Shown here: positions 7,185-16,430 of the stretch, piece after piece
Numbering within the stretch: the first letter of the stretch is position 1
Layout: every line of letters starts with the position of its first letter
Assembly: GCA_964354365.1 (NCBI GenBank)
Contig: CAYGZM010000016.1
Coordinates: forward strand, 1 to 40,914
DNA from: CAYGZM01 sp964354365
GTDB lineage: Bacteria; Planctomycetota; Phycisphaerae; Sedimentisphaerales; Anaerobacaceae
DNA length: 40,914 nucleotides
Direction of reading: 5' to 3'
Made by a program: the position numbers and the translations under genes
The notes under the pieces: generated by a model
What the model saw: only the letters and a program-made list of their open reading frames with translations
What the model was told of the DNA's origin: nothing
Database searches by the model: none

Positions 7185-8723
7185 ATGACGAAGAAATGGG
7201 AAGTCAGCAGGGTGGTGATTTGGGGTTTGATGTGCAGTCTGGCGGGTGCGGCGGCTGCGTGGGGGGCTGACCGGCCTCAGTGGGGTGAAAGACATACGCG
7301 GAATGGGGTTTCGGATGAGAAGGGGCTGGCGGACAGATTCGATCCGGGGACGGGTGAGAATATAAAGTGGACTGCGGAGCTGGGCAGCGAGAGCTGGGCG
7401 ACGCCTGTTGTTGCGAGCGGGCGGGTTTTTATGGGTACGAACAGCGACCCGCCTCGTGACCCGCGCTATACGGGGGACAGGGGGATATTGCTGTGCATAG
7501 ATGAAAAGGATGGGAAGTTAGTGTGGCAGTTGATGGTGTCGAAGCTCGGGCCGGACCAGTTTCTGGACTGGCCGCGGGCGGGCATTGTTTCAGCGCCGAG
7601 CGTTGAGGGTGAACGGGTGTACGCCGTGAGCAACCGGGGGGAGGTTATGTGCCTTGACATCAATGGGCAGAGCAACGGGAACGACGGGCCATACAAGGAC
7701 GAGGGTGTGCACATGGCGCTGGGCAACAAGGGAGGGCCGAATGTGCCGCCATTCGAGGTGACGGATACAGACGCCGACATTATATGGCTGTTTGATGTAC
7801 CGAACCAGGCTGGGACGTGGCCGCACGATGCGGCTCACAGCTCAATCCTGATTGACGGGGATTTCCTGTATGTCAATACGAGCAACGGGCTGGATAACAC
7901 TCACAGCCGAATCAACAGGCCGGATGGGCCGAGTCTTATCGTGCTGGACAAGAATACGGGACGGTACCTTGCTCGGGACGATGAAGGGATAGGGCCTCGG
8001 ATATTCCACAACACGTGGTCGTCGCCCGCGATGGGCGAGGTTGAGGGGCGGAGGCTGGTGTTTTTCTGCGGGGGGGATGGGGTGGTGTATGCGTTTGAGG
8101 CGTTAAAGTCGGCGCCGGCGGACGGGCAAGTGGAGAAGCTCAAGCGGGTGTGGCGGTTCGATCCTGACCCGAACGCACCGAAGGAGAACGTGCACAAGTA
8201 TATCAGGAATCGTGAGGTTAGCCCGAGCAATATCAAGGGTATGCCGGTGTTCTACAAGAACAGGATTTACGTTGCGCACGGCGGTGACATCTGGTGGGGG
8301 AAGAATAAGGCGTGGCTGAAGTGCATTGATGCGACCGGGACCGGAGACATAACAGGGACGGGGTTGGTGTGGTCGTGCGAGTTGAGCGAGCACTGCTGCT
8401 CGACGCCATCCATATCCGGGGGGCTGGTGTTTATAACCGACTGTGGACGGATGATTCGGTGCATTGATGCAGAGACAGGCGAGGTCTATTGGACGCACGA
8501 GGCGAAGGGCGATATGTGGGCCTCGACGCTCGTGGCGGACGGGAAGGTATATGTTGGGACGCAGCGGAATGAGTTTCTTATATTTGCGGCGAGCAAGGAG
8601 AAGAAGCTAATCACCTCAATTGAATTGGACAGCGGCACGGCAGGGACGCCGGTGGCTGCGAACGGCGTGCTGTATGTAGCCAGTATGCACAAGCTTTATG
8701 CGATAGAGAAATCTGCGAAATAG
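7185..8723 (+). CDS. Exported PQQ-like beta-propeller protein
   Basis: A 512-residue protein with a clear signal peptide (MTKKWEVSRVVIWGLMCSLA, cut near AWG-AD at about 28). The repeated pattern of inward-facing motifs (ATPVVASGRVFMGT, SAPSVEGERVYAVSN, HSSILIDGDFLYVNTSN, STPSISGGLVFITDCGR, ASTLVADGKVYVGTQ) marks a quinoprotein-type eight-bladed propeller. The segments between blades follow the form 'L.CID...GK..W'. Planctomycetes have many of these. Some are dehydrogenases using PQQ, but most are of unknown role and lack a proven cofactor site. A good ribosome site (AAAGGAAGG) precedes the ATG. The gene stands alone. Confidence 0.85.
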   Translation: MTKKWEVSRVVIWGLMCSLAGAAAAWGADRPQWGERHTRNGVSDEKGLADRFDPGTGENIKWTAELGSESWATPVVASGRVFMGTNSDPPRDPRYTGDRGILLCIDEKDGKLVWQLMVSKLGPDQFLDWPRAGIVSAPSVEGERVYAVSNRGEVMCLDINGQSNGNDGPYKDEGVHMALGNKGGPNVPPFEVTDTDADIIWLFDVPNQAGTWPHDAAHSSILIDGDFLYVNTSNGLDNTHSRINRPDGPSLIVLDKNTGRYLARDDEGIGPRIFHNTWSSPAMGEVEGRRLVFFCGGDGVVYAFEALKSAPADGQVEKLKRVWRFDPDPNAPKENVHKYIRNREVSPSNIKGMPVFYKNRIYVAHGGDIWWGKNKAWLKCIDATGTGDITGTGLVWSCELSEHCCSTPSISGGLVFITDCGRMIRCIDAETGEVYWTHEAKGDMWASTLVADGKVYVGTQRNEFLIFAASKEKKLITSIELDSGTAGTPVAANGVLYVASMHKLYAIEKSAK

Positions 8724-9071
8724 AGTGTTGGAGCCTCGCTGAGCGGGAAAATGGAGGAAATTAGGGGGCTGAGATTGCCGATTTAGTAAGAATAGCGCAC
8801 AATTGGGTCCAGGCTGCCGGTTCGGGCATCAGGCCGGGGTATGCACTGTTCCGGGGTCAGACACCGTTTGGCGTGGATTGTCGATGGTTGCCGGGTTAGA
8901 GACGAATTGTGCTATGTTGCTGTTTTATCAGGAGTTATGGCGGTGGTTTATTGAAGGACGGCCGGGTTGAGGTTATGATTGGGCGGCATTTGGGGTGATG
9001 TTAGAGTTGCGGGGGCGGGTGGCTGAAGTTGGGCGTGAAACGCAGTTTACAGGGATTTGGAGCATAGTGCG
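8724..9071. other. Intergenic region without a gene
   Basis: No convincing gene or strong hairpin was seen. The word CCGGGGTCAGACACCG at about 8857 resembles sequences often found in REP elements mobilised by RAYT transposases, so this may be a remnant. The promoter of the mla pair must lie here, but no clear -35/-10 pair stands out. Confidence 0.4.
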
Positions 9072-9884
9072 ATGTTTGCGACGCTTGGAGCCAGGACAAT
9101 AGAGGATGTTGGTAATATCGGACAGTTCGGTCGTTTTGTGGGTCAGACGGCAGGGGCGTGTTTGCGTAGCTTGTGGAACCACCGGACGTATCCTTTGGTC
9201 TGGACGCAGATGCATGTTATCGGGGTGTGCAGCGTTCCTGTGATAATGATAACGGGCGCGTTTGTGGGGATGACGCTTGCCGTTCAGGCTTACGACCAGC
9301 TTGCGGGGATGGGGTTAGAGGAGCGGCTGGGGGTGTTGATCAACATTTCAGTTGTGAAGGAATTGGGGCCCGTGCTTGCGGCGGTGATGCTGGCGGGGCG
9401 CGTGGGCGGGGCGTTGACGGCGGAATTGGGGACGATGAATGTCACCGAACAGATAGATGCGGTTCGGAGCATGGGGACGGACCCGATATGGTACCTTGTC
9501 GCCCCGCGGGTGCTGGCGTGTCTGCTGCTTACGCCGTTCCTGATTATCTACGCGGACCTGTTGGGCATTTTGGGCGGGCATTTTGTGGGCGTTATGCATC
9601 TGGGAATCAATAACTCGGCGTACTGGAGCTTCAGCGCATCGGGTGTGGAGCTGTGGGACATTTCAGTGGGCGTAATCAAGGGGATATTCTTCGGGGGGGC
9701 GATAGCGGTCATCAGCTGCTATAAGGGCTTTACGTGCCGGGAGGGCGCGCAAGGGGTGGGGCAGGCGTGCACGGAGGCTTTCGTGGCGAGCTTCATTTCG
9801 ATACTGGCGCTGGATTTTGCGTTGGCGGTGGCATTCAAGGCGATTTACAATACTTTCTGGCCTTTCAAGAGCCTGGTAGGTTAA
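9072..9884 (+). CDS. mlaE: MlaE-family ABC transporter permease
   Basis: Inner-membrane permease of an Mla-type lipid transporter, which moves phospholipids between inner and outer membranes. The family core is present: GAFVGMTLAVQAYDQL, then VVKELGPVLAAVMLAGRVGGALTAELGTM, then the EQIDA coupling helix that contacts the ATPase. About five hydrophobic segments are visible in 270 residues. I chose the ATG at 9072 because GGAG (9059-9062) lies 9 nt upstream. An upstream TTG in frame at 9057 has no room for a ribosome site. MlaF follows 3 bp after the stop, so the two are one operon. No MlaD-type MCE protein is adjacent, so the periplasmic part must be encoded elsewhere. Confidence 0.9.
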   Translation: MFATLGARTIEDVGNIGQFGRFVGQTAGACLRSLWNHRTYPLVWTQMHVIGVCSVPVIMITGAFVGMTLAVQAYDQLAGMGLEERLGVLINISVVKELGPVLAAVMLAGRVGGALTAELGTMNVTEQIDAVRSMGTDPIWYLVAPRVLACLLLTPFLIIYADLLGILGGHFVGVMHLGINNSAYWSFSASGVELWDISVGVIKGIFFGGAIAVISCYKGFTCREGAQGVGQACTEAFVASFISILALDFALAVAFKAIYNTFWPFKSLVG

Positions 9885-9887
9885 GAA

Positions 9888-10772
9888 GTGGCAATCGAGA
9901 ACTCGAATTTGAAAACGCAGACGCAGGAACGAGACGAGCCGTCGGCAGAGACGAATTCGAACGGCGTGCTGGCCGTTAAGAACGTTACGAAGCGGTTCGG
10001 GCCGCAGCTGGTTCTGGATAATGTCTCACTGGGGATAGAGGAGGGCAAGACGACGGTAGTGATAGGGCCGAGCGGGTGCGGGAAGACGGTTTTGATAAAG
10101 CATTTGATTGTTCTTTTGCGTCCGACTTCGGGGGAAGTATATTTCAAGGGGCAGCGGATCGATAATCTGAGCGAGCATGAATTGAACGAAGTGCGCACTC
10201 ATTACGGGTTTCTATTTCAGGGCGGGGCGCTTTTTGACAGTCTGACCGTCTTCGAGAACATAATATTTCCGATACGACAGCATATCAAGATAAAGGAGTG
10301 GAAGGACGTTGAAGACCTTGTCAAGGCGAAGCTGGCGATAGTCGGCCTTGACGGTTTTCAGAATTATTATCCGGCGAATCTTTCGGGGGGGCAGCGCAAG
10401 CGGGTGGCATTAGCTCGTGCGATTGCCTTGAATCCTGCGGTGATTTTGTATGATGAGCCGACGACGGGTCTTGACCCAATTCGGTCGGACGTAATCAATG
10501 AGCTTGTGCTGAAGCTGCAACGAGAGCTCGGGGTGACAACGGTTGTTGTTACTCATGATATGACGAGCGCGTACAAGATAGCGGACCGCATCATCATGCT
10601 TCATAACGGCAAGATAGTAGCCGACGGGGACTCCGATCACATTCGCAACCATCCACATCCGATGGTGCAACAATTCATCCACGGGCAGGTCAGCGAGGAC
10701 GACCTGGCAATTCTGCGGATGAGCGGCACCATTTCACAAGCACAGTTCCTGCCTCGTGATTTTGAGGTGTAA
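9888..10772 (+). CDS. mlaF: MlaF-family ABC transporter ATP-binding protein
   Basis: ATPase partner of the permease just upstream. Walker A is GPSGCGKT (60-67), the signature is LSGGQRKR (165-172), and Walker B runs into ILYDEPTTGLDP. The Q-loop FLFQGGALFDSLTVFENI is typical of the MlaF branch. The GTG at 9888 gives an unusually long hydrophilic N terminus (residues 1-27, rich in N, T, Q and E) before the first beta-strand. A GTG at codon 27 could be the true start, but it has no ribosome site. At 294 residues it exceeds the usual 260-270 by this extension. The operon order is mlaE-mlaF, with a different gene type following. Confidence 0.9.
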   Translation: MAIENSNLKTQTQERDEPSAETNSNGVLAVKNVTKRFGPQLVLDNVSLGIEEGKTTVVIGPSGCGKTVLIKHLIVLLRPTSGEVYFKGQRIDNLSEHELNEVRTHYGFLFQGGALFDSLTVFENIIFPIRQHIKIKEWKDVEDLVKAKLAIVGLDGFQNYYPANLSGGQRKRVALARAIALNPAVILYDEPTTGLDPIRSDVINELVLKLQRELGVTTVVVTHDMTSAYKIADRIIMLHNGKIVADGDSDHIRNHPHPMVQQFIHGQVSEDDLAILRMSGTISQAQFLPRDFEV

Positions 10773-10831
10773 CGTGCGATTCTCAATCGGACAGGCGTCA
10801 AGGAAGTGCAAGGGCCGAACCACGCAACAGT

Positions 10832-13800
10832 GTGACTTCTAAAGGTATGACAGAGACTATGAAGAAGGCGCCGGAAGAAATAGCGGCGGATTTGGGCAAG
10901 GTCGTGCGCGGGGACGTCTATGCGGACATAGTGCACAGGGCGGCGTACAGCACGGACGCGAGTATTTACAGGATTGTGCCCGCGTGTGTTGTTGCGCCCC
11001 GCGACGCGGGGGACGTGGTTGCGGCGGTGAAGTACGCGAGGGAGGAAGGTATCCCTGTTGTGGCTCGCGGGGCGGGGAGCGGGCTGGCGGGCGAGGCCCT
11101 GTGCAGCGGGATAGTATTCGATATGACGCGGTGTATGAACAAGATAGTCAGCGTCGATGAGGATGGGGCGAGGGTTGTCTGCGAGGCGGGCGTTGTACTG
11201 AGCGATTTGAACAATTACCTGGCGGAGTATGGGCGGAAGATAGGCCCGGACCCTTCGAGTGCGAATCGAGCGACGGTAGGGGGGTGCGTGGCCAATAATT
11301 CAACCGGCGCGCATTGGCTGCAATACGGGTATATGGGCGAGCACGTGGAGAGCATTGAGGGGGTGCTGAGTGACGGGAGCGTGGTGCAATTCGGCAACGA
11401 CGTTGATCCGAGGGAGGTGCAAGACGAACGGGTGCGCTCGATTGCGGGAGCGTGTGCAAGGCTTATCTCGCAAAATGAGGCGGTAATCAGGAAGGCGCTG
11501 CCGAAGACGAAGCGAAATCGATGCGGGTATAACATTGGGGGGGTGTATCACGACGGCAGGATAGATTTGGCCCGGCTGCTGGCAGGGTCGGAAGGGACGT
11601 TGGCGGTTTTTACGAAGATTACGCTGAGGACGGTTGCGGCGCCGGCGGCGAAGGGATTGCTGCAGCTTGAGTTCGATTCGCTGGCGAAGATGGCGGAGGC
11701 TGTGCCGGTGATAGTTGCGAGCGGGGCGGCGACGTGCGAGCTGATGGACAGGAATCTAATTGATCTGGCGTACAAGGCTCTGCCGGAGTATAGGGACATT
11801 TTGCCGGCGGGCGCTGCGGCGGTTCTCACTGTGGAACATACGGGCCAGGATGAGGAGGAGGTTCGCAATAGAATAGAAAGAACGGATTCGGCTGTCGGTG
11901 GGATTGCGAGCGGGCGGAGAGTTGTTCTTGATACAGCGGAGCAGGCGCGGATATGGAAGTCGCGGAAGGATGCGGGGCCTTTGCTCTACAGGAACAGGAG
12001 CAGGAGACATCCAGCGGAGTTTATGGAGGACGTGAGCGTTAATAACAAGGACCTCGGGGCATATCTGGCGGGCTTGGAGAAGATCGGGAAGAAGTACGAT
12101 ATAAAGATGTCGTTCTTCGGGCATGCGGGCGACGGCGAGCTGCACGTGCGTCCTAATCTGGATTTGGGGGAGGCGGCGGACGTGGAGAAGATGCGGGCGA
12201 TTGCGGAGGAGGTATTTTCGCTTGCTTGGTCCTTGGGGGGAACAATCAGCGGCGAACACGCGACGGGATTGGTGAGGGCGGGGTTTGTGCGCCGGCAATA
12301 CGGAGACGAATATTACGAGTTACTGTGCCATGTGAAAAAGATATTTGACCCGGCTGATCTGATGAATCCGGGGAAGATTATCAATCCCGACGCCGATGCT
12401 ATGGTGAAAAATCTAAGGAGGGCGGAGAGGATATTGCCCGAGAAAATCGAGACGGAATTGCTTTTCGATAAAGAGGAGCTTGCCCTGGAGTTAGAGCAGT
12501 GCTACGGGTGCGGGCTTTGCCTGAGCAGGGAGCCTGATTTGCGGATGTGCCCGGTGTATCGGGCGCTGGGTGAAGAGACGGGCAGCCCGCGTGCGAAGGC
12601 GAATCTGCTGCATTTTTGGGTGACGGGGCAATTGGATGAAAAGGACTTCGAGTCGGCGGAGTTTCGTAAGTTCCTGGATTTGTGCGTGAACTGCAGGGCG
12701 TGCGTGCAGCAGTGCCCCTCCGGGGTCGATATTCCGAGCTTGATGAGCGTTGCGAGGGCGGAGTACGTGCGGCGAAAAGGGCTGCGGCGGGCGGAGAAGG
12801 TGCTGAGCGGGAATCGCTATCTTGGCGCTTTGGGGAGCATTTTCGGGGCGCTTGCGAATTATGTTATGCGGTCGGGCATTTTCAAGCGGGTGTTTGAGAA
12901 GACCGCGGGGATAGACAGGCAGCGAGAGATGCCGAGTTTTGCGCGCGGGTCGTTTCTGGCGGCGGGTCGGCGGTATCTGGCGGCGATGGGGCCGATACAG
13001 AATCCCGTCGATAAGGTCGCGTATTTTGTGGACACGTATGCGAACTACAACGACCATGAACTGGGGTATGCGGTTTTGGACGTTCTGCGGGCGAACGGGA
13101 TTGAGGCGATTCTGCCGGAGCAACTGCCTGCGCCGCTGCCGGCGATTGTATATGGTGACGTTAAGCGGGCGAAGAAGGATTTGGCGTACAGCGTGAAGCA
13201 CTTAGCGAAGGCGGTGCGGGATGGGTATAAGATTGTGTGCTCGGAGCCGAGCGCTGCGATTTGCCTGAAGGAGGAGCTGCGGCGTTACGTTGATGGGGCG
13301 GATGCGAAGCTCGTCTGCGAGAACACATACGAATTGATGAGTTATCTTTTGGGACTGTATAGAGAAGGGAAGTTGATGCCGATTGAGGCGAGGAAAGATA
13401 AGGGATTGCTTCGTCGCTACACTCCTCGCAATGACAGCGCGACCGGTTCCGGGAGCGAGGAGCAGGGGGCTGAGGCGGGTAAGCCGGCGGAGTACGTCTA
13501 TCATTTGCCGTGCCATTTGTGTGCGGTGGGGCAGGAAAGGGCGAGTATTGAGCTATTGGAGAGGCTTTGCGGGGTGAAGGTGACGGATTTGAAGGCGGGG
13601 TGCTGCGGGCTGGCGGGGACGTACGGGATGCAGAAGAAGAATTACGAGCTGTCNNNNNNNNNNNNNNNNNNNNNNNNNNNNNNNNNNNNNNNNNNNNNNN
13701 NNNNNNNNNNNNNNNNNNNNNNNNNNNNNNNNNNNNNNNNNNNNNNNNNNNNNGGTGCTGCGGGCTGGCGGGGACGTACGGGATGCAGAAGAAGAATTAC

Positions 13801-13965
13801 GAGCTGTCATCGAATATTTCGGAGGGGCTATGGGTGGCGCTGAAATCGGCTTCGTGTGAGAACGTGCTGACAGAGTGCTCGGCGTGCGGGATGCAGATAC
13901 GGCATATAAGCGACTGCGTTGTGAGGCATCCGATTAAGATTTTAGCGGAGGCTTACGGTAAGTGA
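10832..13965 (+). CDS. FAD-linked oxidase / Fe-S oxidoreductase fusion (GlcD-GlcF type), split by an artificial gap
   Basis: One chain combines a GlcD-like FAD domain with a GlcF-like iron-sulfur part, as in D-lactate or D-2-hydroxyacid dehydrogenases. FAD_binding_4 is at about 40-180 (PVVARGAGSGLAGEAL, GPDPSSANRATVGGCVANNS), and FAD-oxidase_C follows to about 530 (FFGHAGDGELHVRPN, GEHATGL). Two 4Fe-4S motifs start at Cys557 (CYGCGLC) and Cys618 (CVNCRACVQQCP). The tail has two CCG motifs (GCCGLAGTYG and TECSACGMQIRH). The 100-N gap and one copy of the flanking 55 bp break the frame. Removing those 155 bases restores a continuous 992-residue protein ending at 13965. The GTG at 10832 is one choice; ATGs at 10847 and 10859 are also possible. 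The substrate is unknown. Confidence 0.85.
13404..13435. repeat. REP-like element inside the FAD/Fe-S oxidase gene
   Basis: The stretch contains ATTGCTTCGTCGCT and CCTCGCAATGAC, the two arms of a very widespread dispersed bacterial repeat that normally lies between genes. Here it is read in frame, giving GLLRRYTPRNDS within a Gly/Ser/Glu-rich linker (about residues 853-890) just before the first CCG motif. Confidence 0.7.
13599..13808. other. Scaffold gap flanked by a 55-bp exact duplication
   Basis: Bases 13599-13653 are identical to 13754-13808, and exactly 100 N lie between. This is what a scaffolder leaves when two contigs overlapping by 55 bp are joined with a default gap. Merging removes 155 bases and repairs the reading frame. 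Confidence 0.92.
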
Positions 13966-14265
13966 ACCGGAGAAAGGATGTGCGGATAGGTCATGTCATA
14001 ATGGAGTTCATAAGGAGTAACTGCGCTCGTGGCAAGCAGTCGTTGAATCGAAATCCATCCCCCTTTGCGGGAGGTTGCCACCCGGCCATCCCCAAGCCCT
14101 TCGGGCTTGAGGATGCCACCCGCCGATTCGGAGGCTGTGTAGCGCTGGGGGGTGAGTCGAGATTCGGTGGTCAGATCCCTCGACTCCGCTTCGCTCCGCT
14201 CGGGATGACAGGGGGAGGGTGAGGGCGCGGGAACGACAAGTCACGGAGGGCCGCTGCATACAGTG
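13966..14265. other. Intergenic region with REP-like hairpins
   Basis: No gene supported. A hairpin of CAAGCCC (14093-14099) with GGGCTTG (14103-14109), extended by CATCC/GGATG with one mismatch, is followed at 14178-14212 by a CGACTCCGCTTCGCTCCG... REP-like word that runs into GGGATGACAGGGGGAGGG. These lie between the convergent ends of the oxidase and the UPF0158 gene. Confidence 0.55.
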
Positions 14266-14736
14266 CTATTTTTCGTCGAATTGGATGTCGTTTTCTTTGC
14301 ACCAGTCTATGGCGATTTGCCTGAATTCGCTGTTGCGGAAGTCGCACCACTTGTCCGCGATGTTGTGTTGGTGGACGGCATCTTTGAATCGGTGAAAGGC
14401 GCCGCTGCCGGTAATCAAGTCAAGCAGAGTATCGCGGAGTTTGGGGTCGTCGAGGGAATAGCAGAAATCCTCCATGATGCTGTATTCGTCGATGTCGAAT
14501 TGTGAGGGGAGCTGGATGTAATTGTCCGTGTCGGCGAGGATTTCTCTGGCGCTTCGGACAAGGTCCTGCTCCCATTCGGGCAGGTCATCGATGGGTTCAT
14601 TGTCTTCGGCAATCTGCATCTCGTAGTCGTTGATGAGGGCGATTTCGCCGGTTCGTTTGTCGAGGAAAGAAGAGCTTTCAGAGGACTGGGATTCGAGGCC
14701 GGCGATTATGTCGTCAAGTTTTACACGGACAGCCAT
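14266..14736 (-). CDS. UPF0158 family protein
   Basis: A 156-residue soluble acidic protein matching the UPF0158 family by layout. It begins VKLDDIIAGLE, then FLDKRTGEIALI (a short strand pair), and ends with DKWCDFRNSEFRQIAIDWCKEN. The last block, with alternating aromatic and acidic residues and AIDWCKEN, is the family's most conserved part. The biochemical role is unknown. A GGAGA about 10 nt upstream supports the ATG at 14736. It is transcribed alone, convergent with the FAD/Fe-S oxidase. Confidence 0.75.
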   Translation of the reverse strand: MAVRVKLDDIIAGLESQSSESSSFLDKRTGEIALINDYEMQIAEDNEPIDDLPEWEQDLVRSAREILADTDNYIQLPSQFDIDEYSIMEDFCYSLDDPKLRDTLLDLITGSGAFHRFKDAVHQHNIADKWCDFRNSEFRQIAIDWCKENDIQFDEK

Positions 14737-14889
14737 AGCAAGGTGTCTCCTTCAGAGTATCCGGCACAGGCCGGGGGCTTTGGTCAAGGTACGCCATTTA
14801 CGGAGTATTGTATCGGCGTCCTGAGAAGCGTAAAAGGGAAATTTGAGTCACCCACGGAGCAGTTGGTTCATTGGCGCCTGAATAGAAGA

Positions 14890-15011
14890 GGATTTATCGC
14901 TTTTTGGGCGCCAGCATCAAGGCACCTGGGGCGCTTCGGAGCATTGCGATATGCTCCCCGATGGCGGGTACATTATACTCATTGATGCTGTTGTCTTAAA
15001 GCGTTAAATCC
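14890..15011. repeat. Dispersed element with inverted ends, copy 1 (122 bp)
   Basis: The left end GGATTTATCGCTTTTTGGGC matches, with mismatches, the complement of the right end (GGATTTAACGCTTTAAG...), and both then read CAGCATCAA. A second copy is at 25090-25316. Both ends and about 50 bp of the inner right part are shared, and similarity continues about 25 bp past the right end (AAAAGAGT..CTGTCTTT). The minus strand of copy 1 reads ...ALMLAPKKR-stop, matching YMLAPKKR-stop in copy 2. The rest of 14737-15263 holds no gene. Confidence 0.75.
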
Positions 15012-15144
15012 AAAAGAGTTACTGTCTTTGTTCATTATCAGCTCACCAACTTTATTGGATGTGAACCGAAAATGTTTTGTGATGCGGGGGCGATTCCGGA
15101 GATAATTGGCGCTTGGCGTGCAGGGTGAGTATGTGGTATTCTGT

Positions 15145-15207
15145 GGGGCGGCAGGCGGGGTGTGGGGCGTGGCGGCAGGGGCGGGCGAAAGCCGCGGGGG
15201 TGGGGGG
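15145..15207 (+). other. G-rich tract before the radical SAM gene
   Basis: Six or more runs of three to six G occur within 63 bp (for example GGGGTGTGGGG and GGGGGTGGGGGG), about 60 bp before the start at 15264. The tract has the pattern of a G-quadruplex, on the coding strand. Confidence 0.4.
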
Positions 15208-15263
15208 CGAAGGGAATAGGGTCGATTAAGTGAGTGGGCATCCTGGGAACGGGGGCGCTGAGT

Positions 15264-16295
15264 ATGGAAAAGCAGGGGCTAAAAGAAGCGGTGCTATGGG
15301 AGGCGGAGGAGGGGGGAAAGGTCCGGTGCGGGCTGTGCAACTGGCGGTGCCTGATTGATGAGGGGAATTTGGGGCGGTGCTGTGTTCGGCAGAACGTCGG
15401 TGGGGTGCTGTACTCGCTGAACTATGACAAGGTGTGCTCGGCGAATCCCGACCCGATTGAGAAGAAGCCTCTGTTTCACTTTCAGCCGGGGAGTCGAAGC
15501 TTCTCGATTGCGACGATGGGGTGCAATCTTAGGTGCGATTTTTGCCAGAACTGGCAGATAAGCCAGGCGGCCATTGAAGAGGGGCGAATTGATGGGGAGG
15601 CCATAAGTCCGGAGCAGATAGTCGATGCGGCGGAACGGGGCGGGTGCAAGAGTATCGCCTATACTTATACGGAGCCGACTGTTTTTATGGAGCTGTGCGA
15701 TGATTGCGGGCGGCTGGCAAGAGAAAAGGGGCTGGCGAATGTGTTTGTGAGCAACGGGTATATGACGCGCGAGGCGATTGACTTTGCGTGCGCGTGGTTA
15801 GACGGGATAAACGTGGATTTGAAGGCGTTCAGCGAGGATTATTACCATCGGCTGTGCAAGGCGAGGCTGCAACCGGTGCTCGATACAATCAGCTATATTG
15901 CGAACGAGACGGATATCTGGATGGAGATTACGACGCTGGTGCTGCCGGGGGAGAATGATTCGGATGAGGAGCTGAAGAGGCTGGCTGAGTTTATCGTGGC
16001 GGAGGCCGGGGCGGATGTGCCGTGGCATATCAGCCGATTTCATCCGCAGTACAAGTACCTTGATTCGGGGGCGACGCCTATCGGGCGGCTTGAGAGGGCG
16101 TTTGAGATTGGGAAAGAGGCGGGGCTGCATTATGTTTATTTGGGCAACGTGCCGGGGGCGCGAGGCGAGAGCACTTTTTGCTATAGCTGCGGCGCGATGC
16201 TGATAGAGCGGGTCGGTTACACGGTCAAGGCAAACAAGGTGAAGAATAGCCGCTGCCCGGAGTGCGGGGGAACAATCGCCGGTCGATGGACTTGA
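15264..16295 (+). CDS. amrS: AmmeMemoRadiSam system radical SAM enzyme
   Basis: A 343-residue radical SAM protein of the AmrS type, related to pyruvate formate-lyase activating enzymes. N-terminal cysteine motifs (CGLCNWRCLI, GRCC) precede the radical SAM triad Cys87, Cys91, Cys94 in CNLRCDFCQNW. Family features follow: YTYTEPTVFME, NGYMTREA, and the GVNVDLKAFSEDYY-like block read here as GINVDLKAFSEDYY. The C-terminal zinc-ribbon-like CPECGG completes it. The family is linked by gene neighbourhood to Memo and AMMECR1 proteins, and its reaction is not well established. Neither partner is adjacent here. I prefer the ATG at 15264 (MEKQGLKEA) over an upstream GTG because family members start close to KEA.LWE. 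Confidence 0.9.
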   Translation: MEKQGLKEAVLWEAEEGGKVRCGLCNWRCLIDEGNLGRCCVRQNVGGVLYSLNYDKVCSANPDPIEKKPLFHFQPGSRSFSIATMGCNLRCDFCQNWQISQAAIEEGRIDGEAISPEQIVDAAERGGCKSIAYTYTEPTVFMELCDDCGRLAREKGLANVFVSNGYMTREAIDFACAWLDGINVDLKAFSEDYYHRLCKARLQPVLDTISYIANETDIWMEITTLVLPGENDSDEELKRLAEFIVAEAGADVPWHISRFHPQYKYLDSGATPIGRLERAFEIGKEAGLHYVYLGNVPGARGESTFCYSCGAMLIERVGYTVKANKVKNSRCPECGGTIAGRWT

Positions 16296-16347
16296 AAAGC
16301 AGCCAAACTATTCTTCTGTTTTGAGGGTCGATCAGTTGAAATCGGAT

Positions 16348-16376
16348 TTGACAATGTTGCGTGGTTGTCTGATAAT
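16348..16376 (+). promoter_or_regulatory. Near-consensus sigma-70 promoter of the ATPase/PIN cassette
   Basis: TTGACA (16348-16353), a 17-bp spacer and GATAAT (16371-16376). Transcription would start near 16383, leaving a leader of about 48 nt and an AAGGA ribosome site (16415-16419) before the ATG at 16431. Confidence 0.7.
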
Positions 16377-16430
16377 GGTCTCATATCGGTATGGTTCAGG
16401 GACGTGTTTCAAGAAAGGAAAATCGTTTAG

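Noticed and set aside
13962..14222. An 86-codon plus-strand frame after the FAD/Fe-S oxidase
   Set aside because: It consists mostly of REP-like hairpin words and overlaps the oxidase stop codon; no ribosome site.
14266..14736. UPF0158 gene as an antisense artefact of a plus-strand frame
   Set aside because: The minus-strand protein has the conserved family blocks and a good ribosome site, while the plus-strand frame is short and featureless.
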